This document shows positions 8,796 through 17,923 of a DNA stretch of 64,000 nucleotides, piece after piece; position 1 is the first letter of the stretch, and each line of letters starts with the position of its first letter. This stretch comes from Furfurilactobacillus milii (GTDB taxonomy: Bacteria > Bacillota > Bacilli > Lactobacillales > Lactobacillaceae): assembly GCF_009863985.1 (NCBI RefSeq), contig NZ_WEZT01000002.1:59888-123887 (forward strand), read 5' to 3'. The notes below the pieces were generated by a model. It made no database searches, was not told where the DNA came from, and worked only from the letters and a program-made list of their open reading frames with translations. The position numbers were made by a program, and so were the translations under genes.

Positions 8796-9773
8796 ATGAT
8801 AACGATCAGGGATATTGCAAATCAAGCGGGGGTGTCGGTTTCAACGGCGTCGCGAGCTTTGAACGATAATCCGCGGATTTCGGCGGCTACGAGACGACGC
8901 ATTCAGTCGCTAGCAGCACGTTTGGGATACGTCCCCAACTATAACGCGAAGAGTTTAACCCGTGGTGAAGCAAACGTGGTTGGTGTCGTGTTTCCACCTA
9001 GTCAAAGTAGCACGCAGGGCAATCCATTCTTCATTGATGCCATGCGTGGCATCAATAGGGTGTTGACACAACGGCAGTATGTGCTATCTGTTGCGATTGG
9101 TGAAACGTCTGATGATGTATTGGCCAATGTGTCAGCGATGGTTGATCAGGCCAAGGTTAAACGCTTTGTTTTACTGTATTCCCACGAAGATGATCCTGTT
9201 GCCGATTATTTGCGGTTGGCTGGACTACGGTTTGTCATTGTTGGTCAACCAAGTGTTAGCCACGATGATGACTATGTTGACAATGACAATGTGGCTGCTG
9301 GTGAGGCGGGGGCAACGTATCTGCTTGATAAGCTTCATGCTAACCGACCTGTATTTGTTAGTTCTGCAGTAGATTGGCCATACGAGCAAAATCGTCGTCA
9401 AGGATTTAAACAAATTGCTGCTAAGCGTGGTGTACCGACTGTTGAAACGCAGTTACCCCGTGCTGACGCACCAATTGCTTCGATAACCGAATGGCTTGAA
9501 AAGCATCCTAACATTGATGGTATTTTGGCCACGGATGATCTGATTGGGCTGTCGTTTTATCAACGATGGCAACATGTTCATCCGGACGCACAGGTGCCAT
9601 TGGTCAGCTACAACCGATCGATTTCGTTACCGTTGCCAAACGTCAATTTCCATTCAATTGATTTGTATCCCGAACGCTTGGGTGCCGCTGCGGCTGAACT
9701 CGTTTTTCGTAAGCATTCAACGGAAGCAGGTCATGAGAATCGGATCATTCTGCCGTTTGAGCAGTTGAACTAA
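8796..9773 (+). CDS. malR: LacI-family transcriptional regulator of the maltose locus
   Basis: 325-residue LacI/GalR-type regulator. The N-terminal helix-turn-helix and hinge helix (TIRDIANQAGVSVSTASRALN, then LGYVPNYNAKSL) are followed by a periplasmic-binding-protein-like effector domain. It stands directly upstream of a sugar permease and maltose phosphorylase, so maltose control is the likely role. Two LacI-type operators overlap the permease promoter. A strong terminator separates it from the permease gene, so the regulator and catabolic genes are separate transcription units. The symbol follows context; no ligand residue was checked. Confidence 0.85.
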   Translation: MITIRDIANQAGVSVSTASRALNDNPRISAATRRRIQSLAARLGYVPNYNAKSLTRGEANVVGVVFPPSQSSTQGNPFFIDAMRGINRVLTQRQYVLSVAIGETSDDVLANVSAMVDQAKVKRFVLLYSHEDDPVADYLRLAGLRFVIVGQPSVSHDDDYVDNDNVAAGEAGATYLLDKLHANRPVFVSSAVDWPYEQNRRQGFKQIAAKRGVPTVETQLPRADAPIASITEWLEKHPNIDGILATDDLIGLSFYQRWQHVHPDAQVPLVSYNRSISLPLPNVNFHSIDLYPERLGAAAAELVFRKHSTEAGHENRIILPFEQLN

Positions 9774-9792
9774 TTAATGCGCTAAAAAATTG

Positions 9793-9850
9793 AAAGCCAT
9801 CGCTATGGTGACACCGCAAACAGGTGTTACGTTAGCGATGGCTTTTATTT
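9793..9850 (+). terminator. malR terminator
   Basis: A 13-bp perfect outer stem (AAAGCCATCGCTA with TAGCGATGGCTTT) encloses a nested GACACC/GGTGTTA hairpin and is followed by a T-rich tail. Confidence 0.85.
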
Positions 9851-9925
9851 GTGACTGATAAAGTGGAATTGCTAGACAGTTTGGCCAATTAAGACAAGTA
9901 AGTAAAAAAGTTTAAAAAACTTTTG

Positions 9926-9959
9926 TGCAAACGGTTGCTTTTTATTGTAAGCGGTTGCA
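9926..9959 (+). promoter_or_regulatory. twin LacI-type operators (MalR and/or CcpA) upstream of the maltose permease
   Basis: Two related pseudo-palindromes, TGCAAACGGTTGCT (9926-9939) and TGTAAGCGGTTGCA (9946-9959), are spaced 20 bases centre to centre, about two helical turns. Both share the CGGTTGC core. The second deviates at one position from the cre consensus TGWAANCGNTNWCA, so it could be read by CcpA as well as by the LacI-type regulator encoded upstream. Confidence 0.75.
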
Positions 9960-9963
9960 TAAT
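9935..9963 (+). promoter_or_regulatory. promoter of the maltose permease-phosphorylase operon
   Basis: TTGCTT (9935-9940) and CATAAT (9958-9963) have a 17-base spacer. The -35 box overlaps the first operator and the -10 box overlaps the second, so a bound repressor would block polymerase directly. Confidence 0.65.
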
Positions 9964-10041
9964 AAATATCGATTAATCAACGTTGCTCAATAACAACGCG
10001 TTTGCAATTATTGGTTTGATTTTTGAAATGGAGGAAGCAGC

Positions 10042-11403
10042 ATGGCAGAGAATAAGTCGTCATCGCAGAGCGTCGATAAAAAGCATAAATTACCGACATT
10101 ACCTGCTAGTGTTATTTGGATGATCAGTTTTGGTTTTCTTGGGGTCCAAATGGCCTTTTCGTTACAGAGCTCAAACATGGGTCGGATTTTCCAAACGATT
10201 GGGGCAGATCCAACCAAGTTAGGGGCGTTCTTCATCTTACCGCCGTTAGCTGGGTTGGTTGTTCAACCATTAGTTGGTTATTACTCAGACCGGACCTGGA
10301 TGCCTAAACTTGGTCGCCGGATTCCTTACTTGTTAATTGGTGCCATTGTGGCGGTTATTGTCATGATGTTATTACCAAACGCTGGTAGTTTTGGATTTGG
10401 TTATGCATCGCTGACAGCCCTTTGGTTTGGTGCTATTACCATTTTGTTCATGGATTTATCCAGTAACGTTGCGATGCAACCATTCAAAATGATGGTTGGT
10501 GACATGGTCAACGATGACCAAAAAGGTTTTGCATACGGTGTTCAAAGTTTTCTTTCTAACACAGGTGCCGTTTTAGCTTCTGTCTTTCCGTTTTTACTGA
10601 CAGCACTTGGTGTTGCCAACACAGCTAAAAAGGGTGTTGTACCACAATCTGTTATCATTTCATTCTATGTTGGTGCGGTTATCCTGATCATTTGTAGCTT
10701 ATTCACGGTTTTCCGTGTGAAGGAATACGATCCTGCTACATACGCGCAGTATCATAACATTGATGAAAATGCGAACAAGAAGAGCGAAAACATGTTCAAG
10801 TTGTTAGCACACGCGCCAAAAGTATTCTGGACTGTTACGGTCGTCCAATTCTTCTGCTGGATGGGTTTCCAGTATCTATGGACATACGGTACTGGTGCGA
10901 TTTCTAAAAATGTTTGGCAGGCAGTTAACCCAGCAAGTGCAGGGTATCAGGCCGCTGGTAACTGGTTTGGTTTAATGTCAGCAGTTCAATCACTTGCTGC
11001 TGTTGTGTGGTCACTTGTTATTGCACGGGTACCAAACAACTTGCACAAACAGGCGTACTCTTTAGGACTGGCCTTAGGGGCCGTTGGTTTTGGTTCAGTA
11101 TTCTTTATCCACAACCGCTGGTTATTAATTGTTTCATTTATTTTAATTGGTATTGCTTGGGCTTCAATGATGGCATTCCCATTCACGATCCTGACAAACG
11201 CACTTTCTGGTGCCAACATGGGAACCTATCTTGGCTTATTCAACGGGTCAATTTGTTTGCCACAGATTGTTGCCAGTGTGCTTAGTTTTGGTTTGTTCCC
11301 ACTTTTGGGTTCATCCATGCCTGTTATGATTTTACTTTCCGGTATTCTATTATTAGTCGGTGCGCTTTCCGTTGGTATCGTTCACGAAACGTATGCGGAA
11401 TAA
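10042..11403 (+). CDS. MFS sugar permease, probable maltose transporter (SLC45-like)
   Basis: A 453-residue, about 12-helix transporter of the major facilitator superfamily, related to the SLC45/GPH-like sugar carriers. It has a cytosolic polar N terminus (about 1-18). The loop after helix 2 carries YYSDRTWMPKLGRRIPY, the RxGRR-type MFS signature. Substrate is inferred from the neighbours: a LacI-type regulator upstream and maltose phosphorylase 67 bases downstream. The pathway would import maltose by proton symport and split it by phosphorolysis. Start ATG with GGAGG. The exact sugar cannot be read from the sequence. Confidence 0.85.
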   Translation: MAENKSSSQSVDKKHKLPTLPASVIWMISFGFLGVQMAFSLQSSNMGRIFQTIGADPTKLGAFFILPPLAGLVVQPLVGYYSDRTWMPKLGRRIPYLLIGAIVAVIVMMLLPNAGSFGFGYASLTALWFGAITILFMDLSSNVAMQPFKMMVGDMVNDDQKGFAYGVQSFLSNTGAVLASVFPFLLTALGVANTAKKGVVPQSVIISFYVGAVILIICSLFTVFRVKEYDPATYAQYHNIDENANKKSENMFKLLAHAPKVFWTVTVVQFFCWMGFQYLWTYGTGAISKNVWQAVNPASAGYQAAGNWFGLMSAVQSLAAVVWSLVIARVPNNLHKQAYSLGLALGAVGFGSVFFIHNRWLLIVSFILIGIAWASMMAFPFTILTNALSGANMGTYLGLFNGSICLPQIVASVLSFGLFPLLGSSMPVMILLSGILLLVGALSVGIVHETYAE

Positions 11404-11455
11404 GAGTGATGCCGAAGCCCAGTTTGCACTGAGCAGAGAACAATATATGTGAGAA
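11402..11455 (+). promoter_or_regulatory. leader with shared 19-base motif upstream of maltose phosphorylase
   Basis: AAGAGTGATGCCGAAGCCC (11402-11420) occurs identically at 44812-44830 upstream of ruvB. Here it runs into a small hairpin (GCCCAGT, loop TTGC, ACTGAGC, one mismatch) that ends about 30 bases before the ribosome binding site. The function is unknown. Confidence 0.6.
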
Positions 11456-11470
11456 GGGACGAATAAAACT

Positions 11471-13723
11471 ATGAAACAAACGTTTGACATCGAACCATGG
11501 AACGTTGTTACCCGAAAATTTGATCCAGAGGACAAGCGCCTACAGGAATCAATGACCAGTCTTGGTAACGGTAACATGGGGCTCCGTGGCTTCTTTGAAG
11601 AAGATTACAGTGGCGATACTTTACCTGGTATTTACCTTGGGGGCGTGTGGTTCCCAGATAAGACACGTGTTGGTTGGTGGAAGAATGGTTATCCTGCTTA
11701 CTTTGGTAAAGTTATCAACGCGGTCAACTTTATTAAGGTCAATGCGGTGATTAATGGCGAAAAGCTTGATTTGGCCAAAGATCAAGTGAGTGATTTTAAA
11801 CTTGATTTGGACATGCAACATGCTTTGTTGACCCGGACATTCACCGTGACGAAGGGTGCAGCTAAGTTGGCTTTCACGTTTGAACGGTTTGTCAGCGCTG
11901 CACAAAAAGAGTTAGCGGTTATTCGAGTTAGTGTTAAAAACGTGGGCGATCAGGCTGTTAAGCTAGAATTAAACTCATCGTTGGATGCTGATGTTCAAAA
12001 CGAAGACGCTAACTACGACGAACGGTTCTGGGATGTGTTGAATATTGACGGTACCAGTGACCAAGGTGAAGTGGTCACCAAGACCAAGCCGAATAATTTT
12101 GGCACGCCTCAATTTACCGTTGGGATGCAAATGACCAATAAGAGCACGTTGCCAGCTGTTGAAAACGGTGTGCAAACAGCAACTGAAGTCACGAATGAAT
12201 TTGGTGGTGAATTGGCTGCCGGTGAAACCGCTCAGTTGGAAAAGCGTGTGATTGTGGTAACATCACGTGATTATGATGACCAAATTGCCTTAACAGCAGG
12301 AATGCATGACTTGACGGCAGATGTTAACAAGCAATCATTTGATGATCTTTACCAAGCACACACGGCCGTTTGGGCTGACCGCTGGACGAAGAGTGATGTT
12401 TCCATTGAAGGGGACGTTGGTGCTCAACAGGGGATTCGTTTTAATCTGTTCCAGCTGTTCTCGACCTACTATGGTGAAGATTCACGGTTAAATATCGGAC
12501 CAAAGGGCTTCACTGGTGAAAAGTATGGTGGTGCTACTTACTGGGACACAGATGCCTTTGCAGTACCCGTTTATCTTGGCGTAACGGATCAAAAAGTTAC
12601 TCGCAATCTGTTGATGTATCGTTATCAACAATTGGATGGCGCTTACCATAATGCAAAGATGCAGGGACTTAAAGGTGCCTTGTTCCCGATGGTCACATTT
12701 GACGGTATTGAATCACACAACGAATGGGAAATCACGTTTGAAGAAATTCATCGTAATGGTGACATTGCGTTTGCGATATACAACTACACGCGTTATACGG
12801 GCGACAAGAGTTATGTCTTACACGAAGGTAGTAAAGTGTTGACGGAAATTTCCCGCTTCTGGGCCGACCGTGTTCACTTCTCCAAACGTAATCAACAGTA
12901 CATGATTCATGGTGTCACAGGTCCAGATGAATACGAAAATAACGTCGACAACAACTGGTACACCAACTACTTGGCTCAATGGACGTTGAAGTACACGTTG
13001 CAGGTATTACAAGAGGTTGACGCAAAACAGGCCGCTGATTTAGCTGTTAGCGATGAAGAGAAGAAGCAATGGCAAGATATCGTCGACAAGATGTATCTGC
13101 CACACGATGACAAACTTGGCATTTTTGTTCAGCATGATGGCTTCCTTGACAAGGATATCGAACCAGTCAGTGCGATTCCTGCTGATCAATTGCCAATTAA
13201 CCAACACTGGTCATGGGACAAAATCTTACGGTCCCCTTACATTAAGCAAGGGGATGTCTTACAGGGTGTTTGGGACTTTATTGATGACTTTACACCTGCC
13301 CAAAAGAAGGCCAACTTTGATTTCTACGAGCCATTAACGGTTCATGAATCCAGCCTATCCGCAGCCATCCATTCAATTTTGGCAGCTGATCTGCATTATG
13401 AAGATAAGGCCGTTGAAATGTACGAACGCACATCACGCTTGGATTTGGATAACTACAATAACGATACGGTCGATGGTTTGCATATTACATCAATGACTGG
13501 TAGTTGGTTAGCGATTGTTCAAGGCTTTGCCGGCATGCGGGTTCGCAATGATGAGTTACATTTTGCACCATTCCTACCGAAGAAATGGACCAGTTACCAA
13601 TTCCGTCAACTGTTCCGTGGTCGTCTGATTGAAGTTCATGTGGATGCAAACGGAACAAACGTCAAACTGATTTCGGGTGATCCACTTACGGTTTCGGTTA
13701 ATGACAAGGAAGTTAATTTGTAG
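11471..13723 (+). CDS. mapA: maltose phosphorylase, glycoside hydrolase family 65
   Basis: Cleaves maltose with phosphate to beta-glucose-1-phosphate and glucose in the cytosol. 750 residues, normal for the family. Domains: N-terminal beta-sandwich (about 1-270), (alpha/alpha)6 catalytic barrel (about 320-680) and a C-terminal beta sheet. The general acid is Glu487 in GVTGPDEYENN, the same position as the catalytic Glu487 of the Lactobacillus brevis enzyme. Other GH65 phosphorylases (kojibiose, nigerose) are related, but similarity to the lactobacillus maltose enzyme makes maltose the best call. The usual beta-phosphoglucomutase partner gene is not next to it in this window. Confidence 0.9.
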   Translation: MKQTFDIEPWNVVTRKFDPEDKRLQESMTSLGNGNMGLRGFFEEDYSGDTLPGIYLGGVWFPDKTRVGWWKNGYPAYFGKVINAVNFIKVNAVINGEKLDLAKDQVSDFKLDLDMQHALLTRTFTVTKGAAKLAFTFERFVSAAQKELAVIRVSVKNVGDQAVKLELNSSLDADVQNEDANYDERFWDVLNIDGTSDQGEVVTKTKPNNFGTPQFTVGMQMTNKSTLPAVENGVQTATEVTNEFGGELAAGETAQLEKRVIVVTSRDYDDQIALTAGMHDLTADVNKQSFDDLYQAHTAVWADRWTKSDVSIEGDVGAQQGIRFNLFQLFSTYYGEDSRLNIGPKGFTGEKYGGATYWDTDAFAVPVYLGVTDQKVTRNLLMYRYQQLDGAYHNAKMQGLKGALFPMVTFDGIESHNEWEITFEEIHRNGDIAFAIYNYTRYTGDKSYVLHEGSKVLTEISRFWADRVHFSKRNQQYMIHGVTGPDEYENNVDNNWYTNYLAQWTLKYTLQVLQEVDAKQAADLAVSDEEKKQWQDIVDKMYLPHDDKLGIFVQHDGFLDKDIEPVSAIPADQLPINQHWSWDKILRSPYIKQGDVLQGVWDFIDDFTPAQKKANFDFYEPLTVHESSLSAAIHSILAADLHYEDKAVEMYERTSRLDLDNYNNDTVDGLHITSMTGSWLAIVQGFAGMRVRNDELHFAPFLPKKWTSYQFRQLFRGRLIEVHVDANGTNVKLISGDPLTVSVNDKEVNL

Positions 13724-13814
13724 TCAGCTTTAACGCCCTTTAGCAGGGATAGTTGCTATTAGTTGACGTTTAAACTTCAAATTAAACTGTTACAAATCTG
13801 ATCTAGTGTTAAAG

Positions 13815-13973
13815 AAATTGGGACATAAGTTTATTTGGGACGAATAATGTGAGTAATATCGCGCTCCAAGGTCCTGAGAATTCTGCTTAACCCAAAACTG
13901 ACCCATTCCCAAAGTTCGGGAATAGGTCAGTTTTACGTTAATGCTCGTTCTCAAATCGGACTTGTGTCACAGC
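13815..13973. repeat. imperfect palindromic element with nested terminator-like hairpin
   Basis: In the 430-base gap after mapA, the left arm (from TTGGGACATAAGT, 13818-13830, through ATTTGGGACGAATAATG) is imperfectly complementary to the right arm (through AAATCGGACTTGTGTCAC, up to 13970). Between the arms lies a strong hairpin at 13894-13934: AAAACTGACC...ATTCCC pairs with GGGAAT...GGTCAGTTTT, 17 positions with one mismatch. The inner hairpin probably ends mapA transcription. The whole resembles a small REP- or MITE-like unit. No gene is visible in 13724-14151. Confidence 0.55.
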
Positions 13974-14160
13974 TCCTTCTTACGACAATTGCTAAAATCA
14001 GGTCAGCACTATTTATTAATCTTTATAAATCGAGACTGAAATTTAAAGTGCCAGTCCTTTACTTAACGGGGAAATGGTTTAGAATAAGGCTCAACGAACA
14101 CCTTATGACCGTAATTTGTGGTGTTTTGTGAGTGAATTTAAATAGACAGGAGTGGTTCTT

Positions 14161-14658
14161 GTGGAAATCGTTGCAGATGACAATAAAGTACAGCTGGTCG
14201 GTGAACCGCTGGCCGTTGGGGATGCGTTACCGCATTTTAAATTATTTGACGAAGATGGCAATAAGGTCAAAATGGCTGAATTGTTAGGCAAACCACTGGT
14301 CATTAGCGTGGTACCAGATTTGAACACGCCGGTATGTTCAGTGCAAACCAAGAAATTTAATCAGCAGGCCGACTATCATCAAAATGTTCGTTTTGTGACT
14401 GTTTCGAAGAATACACCGTTGGAACAAAAAAACTGGTGTGCGGCTGAAGGTGTGACGAATTTATCCGTGTTGTCGGATGAAGAAGAATCGTTCGGTTACG
14501 CGACAAATCTGTTGGTTCCTGATTTAGACGTGCTTGCGCGAGCCGTTTACGTAATGGACGCAGAGGGCAAAGTCGTTTATCGCCAAGTGGTGCCTAATAT
14601 TGGTCAGGAGCCTGATTATTTGGCCGCTTTAGACGCCTTAGAACAGTTTGAAAAATAA
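14161..14658 (+). CDS. tpx: thiol peroxidase
   Basis: Atypical 2-Cys peroxiredoxin that reduces hydrogen peroxide and alkyl hydroperoxides, recycled by thioredoxin. With the GTG start at 14161 (ACAGGAG lies 8 bases before it; a GTG at 14152 is too close to that site) the protein has 165 residues. The peroxidatic Cys59 is in NTPVCSVQTKKF and the resolving Cys93 in NWCAAEGV; their spacing of 34 matches E. coli Tpx (61/95). It appears monocistronic, followed by the valS T-box promoter 30 bases on. Confidence 0.95.
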   Translation: MEIVADDNKVQLVGEPLAVGDALPHFKLFDEDGNKVKMAELLGKPLVISVVPDLNTPVCSVQTKKFNQQADYHQNVRFVTVSKNTPLEQKNWCAAEGVTNLSVLSDEEESFGYATNLLVPDLDVLARAVYVMDAEGKVVYRQVVPNIGQEPDYLAALDALEQFEK

Positions 14659-14688
14659 TCCGCTTTAATTGTGAGATGGAAAACCATC

Positions 14689-14717
14689 TTGACGGTCAAT
14701 GCTGGACAGTCTATGAT
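14689..14717 (+). promoter_or_regulatory. valS promoter
   Basis: TTGACG (14689-14694), 17-base spacer, TATGAT (14712-14717). It drives the T-box leader and valS. Confidence 0.8.
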
Positions 14718-14723
14718 AAAAAA

Positions 14724-14997
14724 TATTAAAGATGTTTGAAAACGAATAATGCATTGAACAAGAGAGTAGTGAATCGTGGTTTTATAGCAAGCTGGTGTTG
14801 ATGGAAGGCCGGTAAACGACGTGTAGCGAAAGTAGCTTGTTGGCAGGTTTGCTGAATACGCTTGAGTGCTGAGCGTTAGTAGGTGAATTCGGGTCACGTC
14901 CGTTAAACCGTGCTTGAGTGGGGTAGCAATACCCAATTTAGGTGGTACCGCGATTAATCGTCCTAATTTTCTGTATGGAAATTAGGACGATTTTTTG
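14724..14997 (+). promoter_or_regulatory. T-box riboswitch, valine (specifier GUA), controlling valS
   Basis: The T-box sequence GGTGGTACCGCG (14941-14952) is followed by a terminator stem CGTCCTAATTT/AAATTAGGACG and T6 (14959-14996). Stem I: the lower helix ACAAG (14758-14762) pairs with CTTGT (14836-14840), flanking AGAGAGTAG (the AGUA loop) on the 5' side. On the 3' side is GAAA-GTA-G, placing the specifier codon GTA at 14832-14834, a valine codon. Uncharged tRNA-Val would stabilise the antiterminator and allow valS transcription. Confidence 0.92.
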
Positions 14998-15082
14998 TCG
15001 TTTGGAGGCACAACACGCTGCTTTCACCACACACGTTGATAACATTACTTAAAAATTATGATGAGTTGAAAGGAATGATTAC

Positions 15083-17743
15083 ATGGCAACTAAAGATTTA
15101 CCGACGAAATATGATCCACGTGCCGTTGAAAATGGTCGCTATCAAAAATGGCTGGATGCAGGATTATTTAAACCATCTGGCGATAAAAAGGCCAAGCCTT
15201 ATTCGATTGTTTTGCCACCACCAAACGTTACGGGGAAGCTTCATTTAGGACACGCTTGGGATACCGCCTTGCAAGATATGCTAGTTCGTTACAAACGAAT
15301 GGAAGGCTACGATACATTGTGGGTTCCTGGTATGGATCACGCTGGCATTGCCACGCAAGCAAAGGTTGAAGCACGCTTGCGTGAACAAGGCATTTCTCGT
15401 TACGATCTTGGCCGCGAGAAGTTCGTGGAACAAGTTTGGGACTGGAAGGACGAATATGCCGCTACTATTCATAAGCAGTGGGCTAAATTAGGTCTGTCCA
15501 TGGATTACAGTCGCGAACGGTTTACACTTGACGAAGGCCTTTCTAAGGCTGTTCGTAAGGTCTTCGTTGATTTGTATAACAAGGGTTTGATCTATCGTGG
15601 TGAATACATTATTAACTGGGATCCACAAGCCCGCACAGCGTTGTCCGATATTGAAGTTATCCACAAGGACGATAAGGGTGCTTTCTACCACGTTAAGTAT
15701 CCATTCACGGATGGCACGACGTATGAAGGCAAGGATTACATTGAAATTGCTACGACTCGTCCCGAAACAATGTTTGGTGACGTTGCTGTTGCTGTTCACC
15801 CGAGTGACGAACGGTATAAGGAATTAGTCGGCAAGCACATCAAGGTACCATTGGTTGACCGCGAGATTCCGATTATTGCGGACGAATACGTTGACCCTGA
15901 GTTTGGAACGGGGATGGTTAAAATCACGCCAGCTCATGACCCAAACGACTTTCTGGTAGGTAACCGTCATAATCTGAAACGGATCAATACCATGAATGAG
16001 GACGCAACGTTAAACGAAAATGCCGGTAAGTATAACGGGATGGATCGTTTTGACGCTCGTAAGGCCATTGTTCAAGACTTGCAGGACGGTGGCTGGATGC
16101 TAAAGATTGACCCAATCGTGCACTCAGTTGGTCACTCAGAACGGACCGGTGTGCAGGTTGAAGCCCGTCTTTCAACCCAGTGGTTTGTTAAGATGAAGCC
16201 ATTGGCAGAGCAAGCATTGGATCACCAAAAGACAGATGACAAGGTCACGTTCTGGCCTTCACGGTTTGAAGATACCTATGAACAGTGGATGAATAACGTT
16301 CATGACTGGGTTATTTCCCGTCAACTATGGTGGGGTCACCGGATTCCAGCTTGGTACAATAAGCAAACTGGTGAAACGTATGTTGGCATGGAAGCACCGA
16401 AGGACGAAGAAAACTGGACTCAAGATCCAGATGTTTTGGATACGTGGTTTAGTTCCGGCTTGTGGCCGATGACGACTATGGGCTGGCCAGACACTGATAA
16501 TCCAGATTTCAAACGGTATTTCCCAACTGATGATTTGGTTACTGGTTACGATATCATTTTCTTCTGGGTATCCAGAATGATGTTTGAATCGGTTGAATTT
16601 ACTGGCAAACGGCCGTTTAAGAACGTGCTGATGCATGGTTTGATGCGGGACAATCAAGGCCGTAAAATGAGTAAGTCACTCGGCAACGGGATTGACCCAA
16701 TGGATGTCATCGATAAGTACGGTGTCGATGCCATGCGCTGGTTCTTGGCTAACGGTTCAACGCCAGGTCAAGATGTTCGTTATGATACGACCAAACTTGA
16801 TGCGGCGTGGAATTTCATTAACAAGATTTGGAATGCTAGCCGTTACGTCATTATGAATTTAGGCGACATGGAGAAACCAGTATTGCCAGACAAAGCAAAC
16901 TGGAATTTGGCGGACCGGTGGATTTTGAGTCGGTTGAACCAAACGGTCGCTGACGTTCATCGCCTGTTCGATAAGTTTGAATTTGGTGAAGTTGGTCGTG
17001 CACTTTATAATTTCATCTGGAATGACCTGTGTGACTGGTACATTGAAATGACCAAGGAAGTGCTTAACGGGGATGACGAAGCCGCTAAGAAGAACACACA
17101 AAATGTCTTGGGTTATGTTCTTGACCAGACGTTGCGTTTGATGCATCCACTGATGCCGTTCGTAACGGAAGAACTATGGCAAGACATGCCGCATGAAGGT
17201 GAATCCATCATGGTGGCGGACTACCCAGTTGTTCACGATGACTTTGATGATGCCAAAGCTGAAACTGACATGGGTCGCTTAATTGAGTTGATCACTGCGG
17301 TTCGTAATATTCGTGGTGAAGCCAATGCACCGATGAGTAGTGCCGTTGAACTGCTGATTAAGACCAATAATCCAGAATTGAAGACACTGTTTGAAACGAA
17401 CCGTGATTTTGTGGATCGGTTCTGTCACCCGAGTGACTTGCAGATTGGACCAGATGTTGTGGCACCAAAACTGGCCATGTCAGCCATCATTTCTGATGCG
17501 GAAGTTTACATCCCGTTAGCTGAATTGATTAACTTGGATGATGAAATTGCGCGTCTTGAAAAAGAAGTCGCTAATTTGCAGAATGAAGTAACCCGTTCCG
17601 AAAAGAAACTGGGTAATGAACGCTTCGTTGCTAATGCGCCAGAAGCAGTTGTCGCAGAAGAGCGAAGTAAGCAAGCTGATTGGCAACAAAAACTAACAGC
17701 AGCCACTAGCCGTTTGGCAGAGGTTAAAGCGAGCCGTAATTAA
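15083..17743 (+). CDS. valS: valyl-tRNA synthetase
   Basis: Class Ia synthetase that charges tRNA-Val. 886 residues, normal for the family. The HIGH-type motif is in [16 protein letters not shown] (about residues 46-61). The CP1 editing domain spans about 190-345, and KMSKS is in [12 protein letters not shown] (about 528-533). The anticodon-binding domain and a C-terminal coiled coil (about 820-886, [21 protein letters not shown]) follow. ATG start with GAAAGGA. It is expressed from the T-box promoter and ends in a strong terminator at 17791-17846. Confidence 0.98.
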   Translation: MATKDLPTKYDPRAVENGRYQKWLDAGLFKPSGDKKAKPYSIVLPPPNVTGKLHLGHAWDTALQDMLVRYKRMEGYDTLWVPGMDHAGIATQAKVEARLREQGISRYDLGREKFVEQVWDWKDEYAATIHKQWAKLGLSMDYSRERFTLDEGLSKAVRKVFVDLYNKGLIYRGEYIINWDPQARTALSDIEVIHKDDKGAFYHVKYPFTDGTTYEGKDYIEIATTRPETMFGDVAVAVHPSDERYKELVGKHIKVPLVDREIPIIADEYVDPEFGTGMVKITPAHDPNDFLVGNRHNLKRINTMNEDATLNENAGKYNGMDRFDARKAIVQDLQDGGWMLKIDPIVHSVGHSERTGVQVEARLSTQWFVKMKPLAEQALDHQKTDDKVTFWPSRFEDTYEQWMNNVHDWVISRQLWWGHRIPAWYNKQTGETYVGMEAPKDEENWTQDPDVLDTWFSSGLWPMTTMGWPDTDNPDFKRYFPTDDLVTGYDIIFFWVSRMMFESVEFTGKRPFKNVLMHGLMRDNQGRKMSKSLGNGIDPMDVIDKYGVDAMRWFLANGSTPGQDVRYDTTKLDAAWNFINKIWNASRYVIMNLGDMEKPVLPDKANWNLADRWILSRLNQTVADVHRLFDKFEFGEVGRALYNFIWNDLCDWYIEMTKEVLNGDDEAAKKNTQNVLGYVLDQTLRLMHPLMPFVTEELWQDMPHEGESIMVADYPVVHDDFDDAKAETDMGRLIELITAVRNIRGEANAPMSSAVELLIKTNNPELKTLFETNRDFVDRFCHPSDLQIGPDVVAPKLAMSAIISDAEVYIPLAELINLDDEIARLEKEVANLQNEVTRSEKKLGNERFVANAPEAVVAEERSKQADWQQKLTAATSRLAEVKASRN

Positions 17744-17790
17744 ATGAACGCTCTGTTACAAACGTTGGCTTGAAAAATAGTCAATTGAAA

Positions 17791-17846
17791 AAGCGCCGTT
17801 CTGTTAACTTGAACCAAGACAATAAGTTAACGGAACGGCGTTTTTG
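17791..17846 (+). terminator. valS terminator
   Basis: AACGCCGTTCCGTTAACTT-type stem: the left arm (17791-17810) and right arm (17823-17842) pair over nearly 18 bp and are followed by TTTTTG. Confidence 0.85.
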
Positions 17847-17923
17847 TATGCTTTTTGCATGGCTAACATAGTCGTTGATGTATGATAGCAAGTAGACAAA
17901 TTGAGAATGAGTGGGGCACTGAC

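Noticed and set aside
14850-14870. GAATACGCTTGAG in the valS leader as a tyrosine (TAC) specifier
   Set aside because: The stem I lower helix ACAAG pairs best with CTTGT at 14836-14840, next to GAAA-GTA-G. This gives a valine codon that agrees with the gene.
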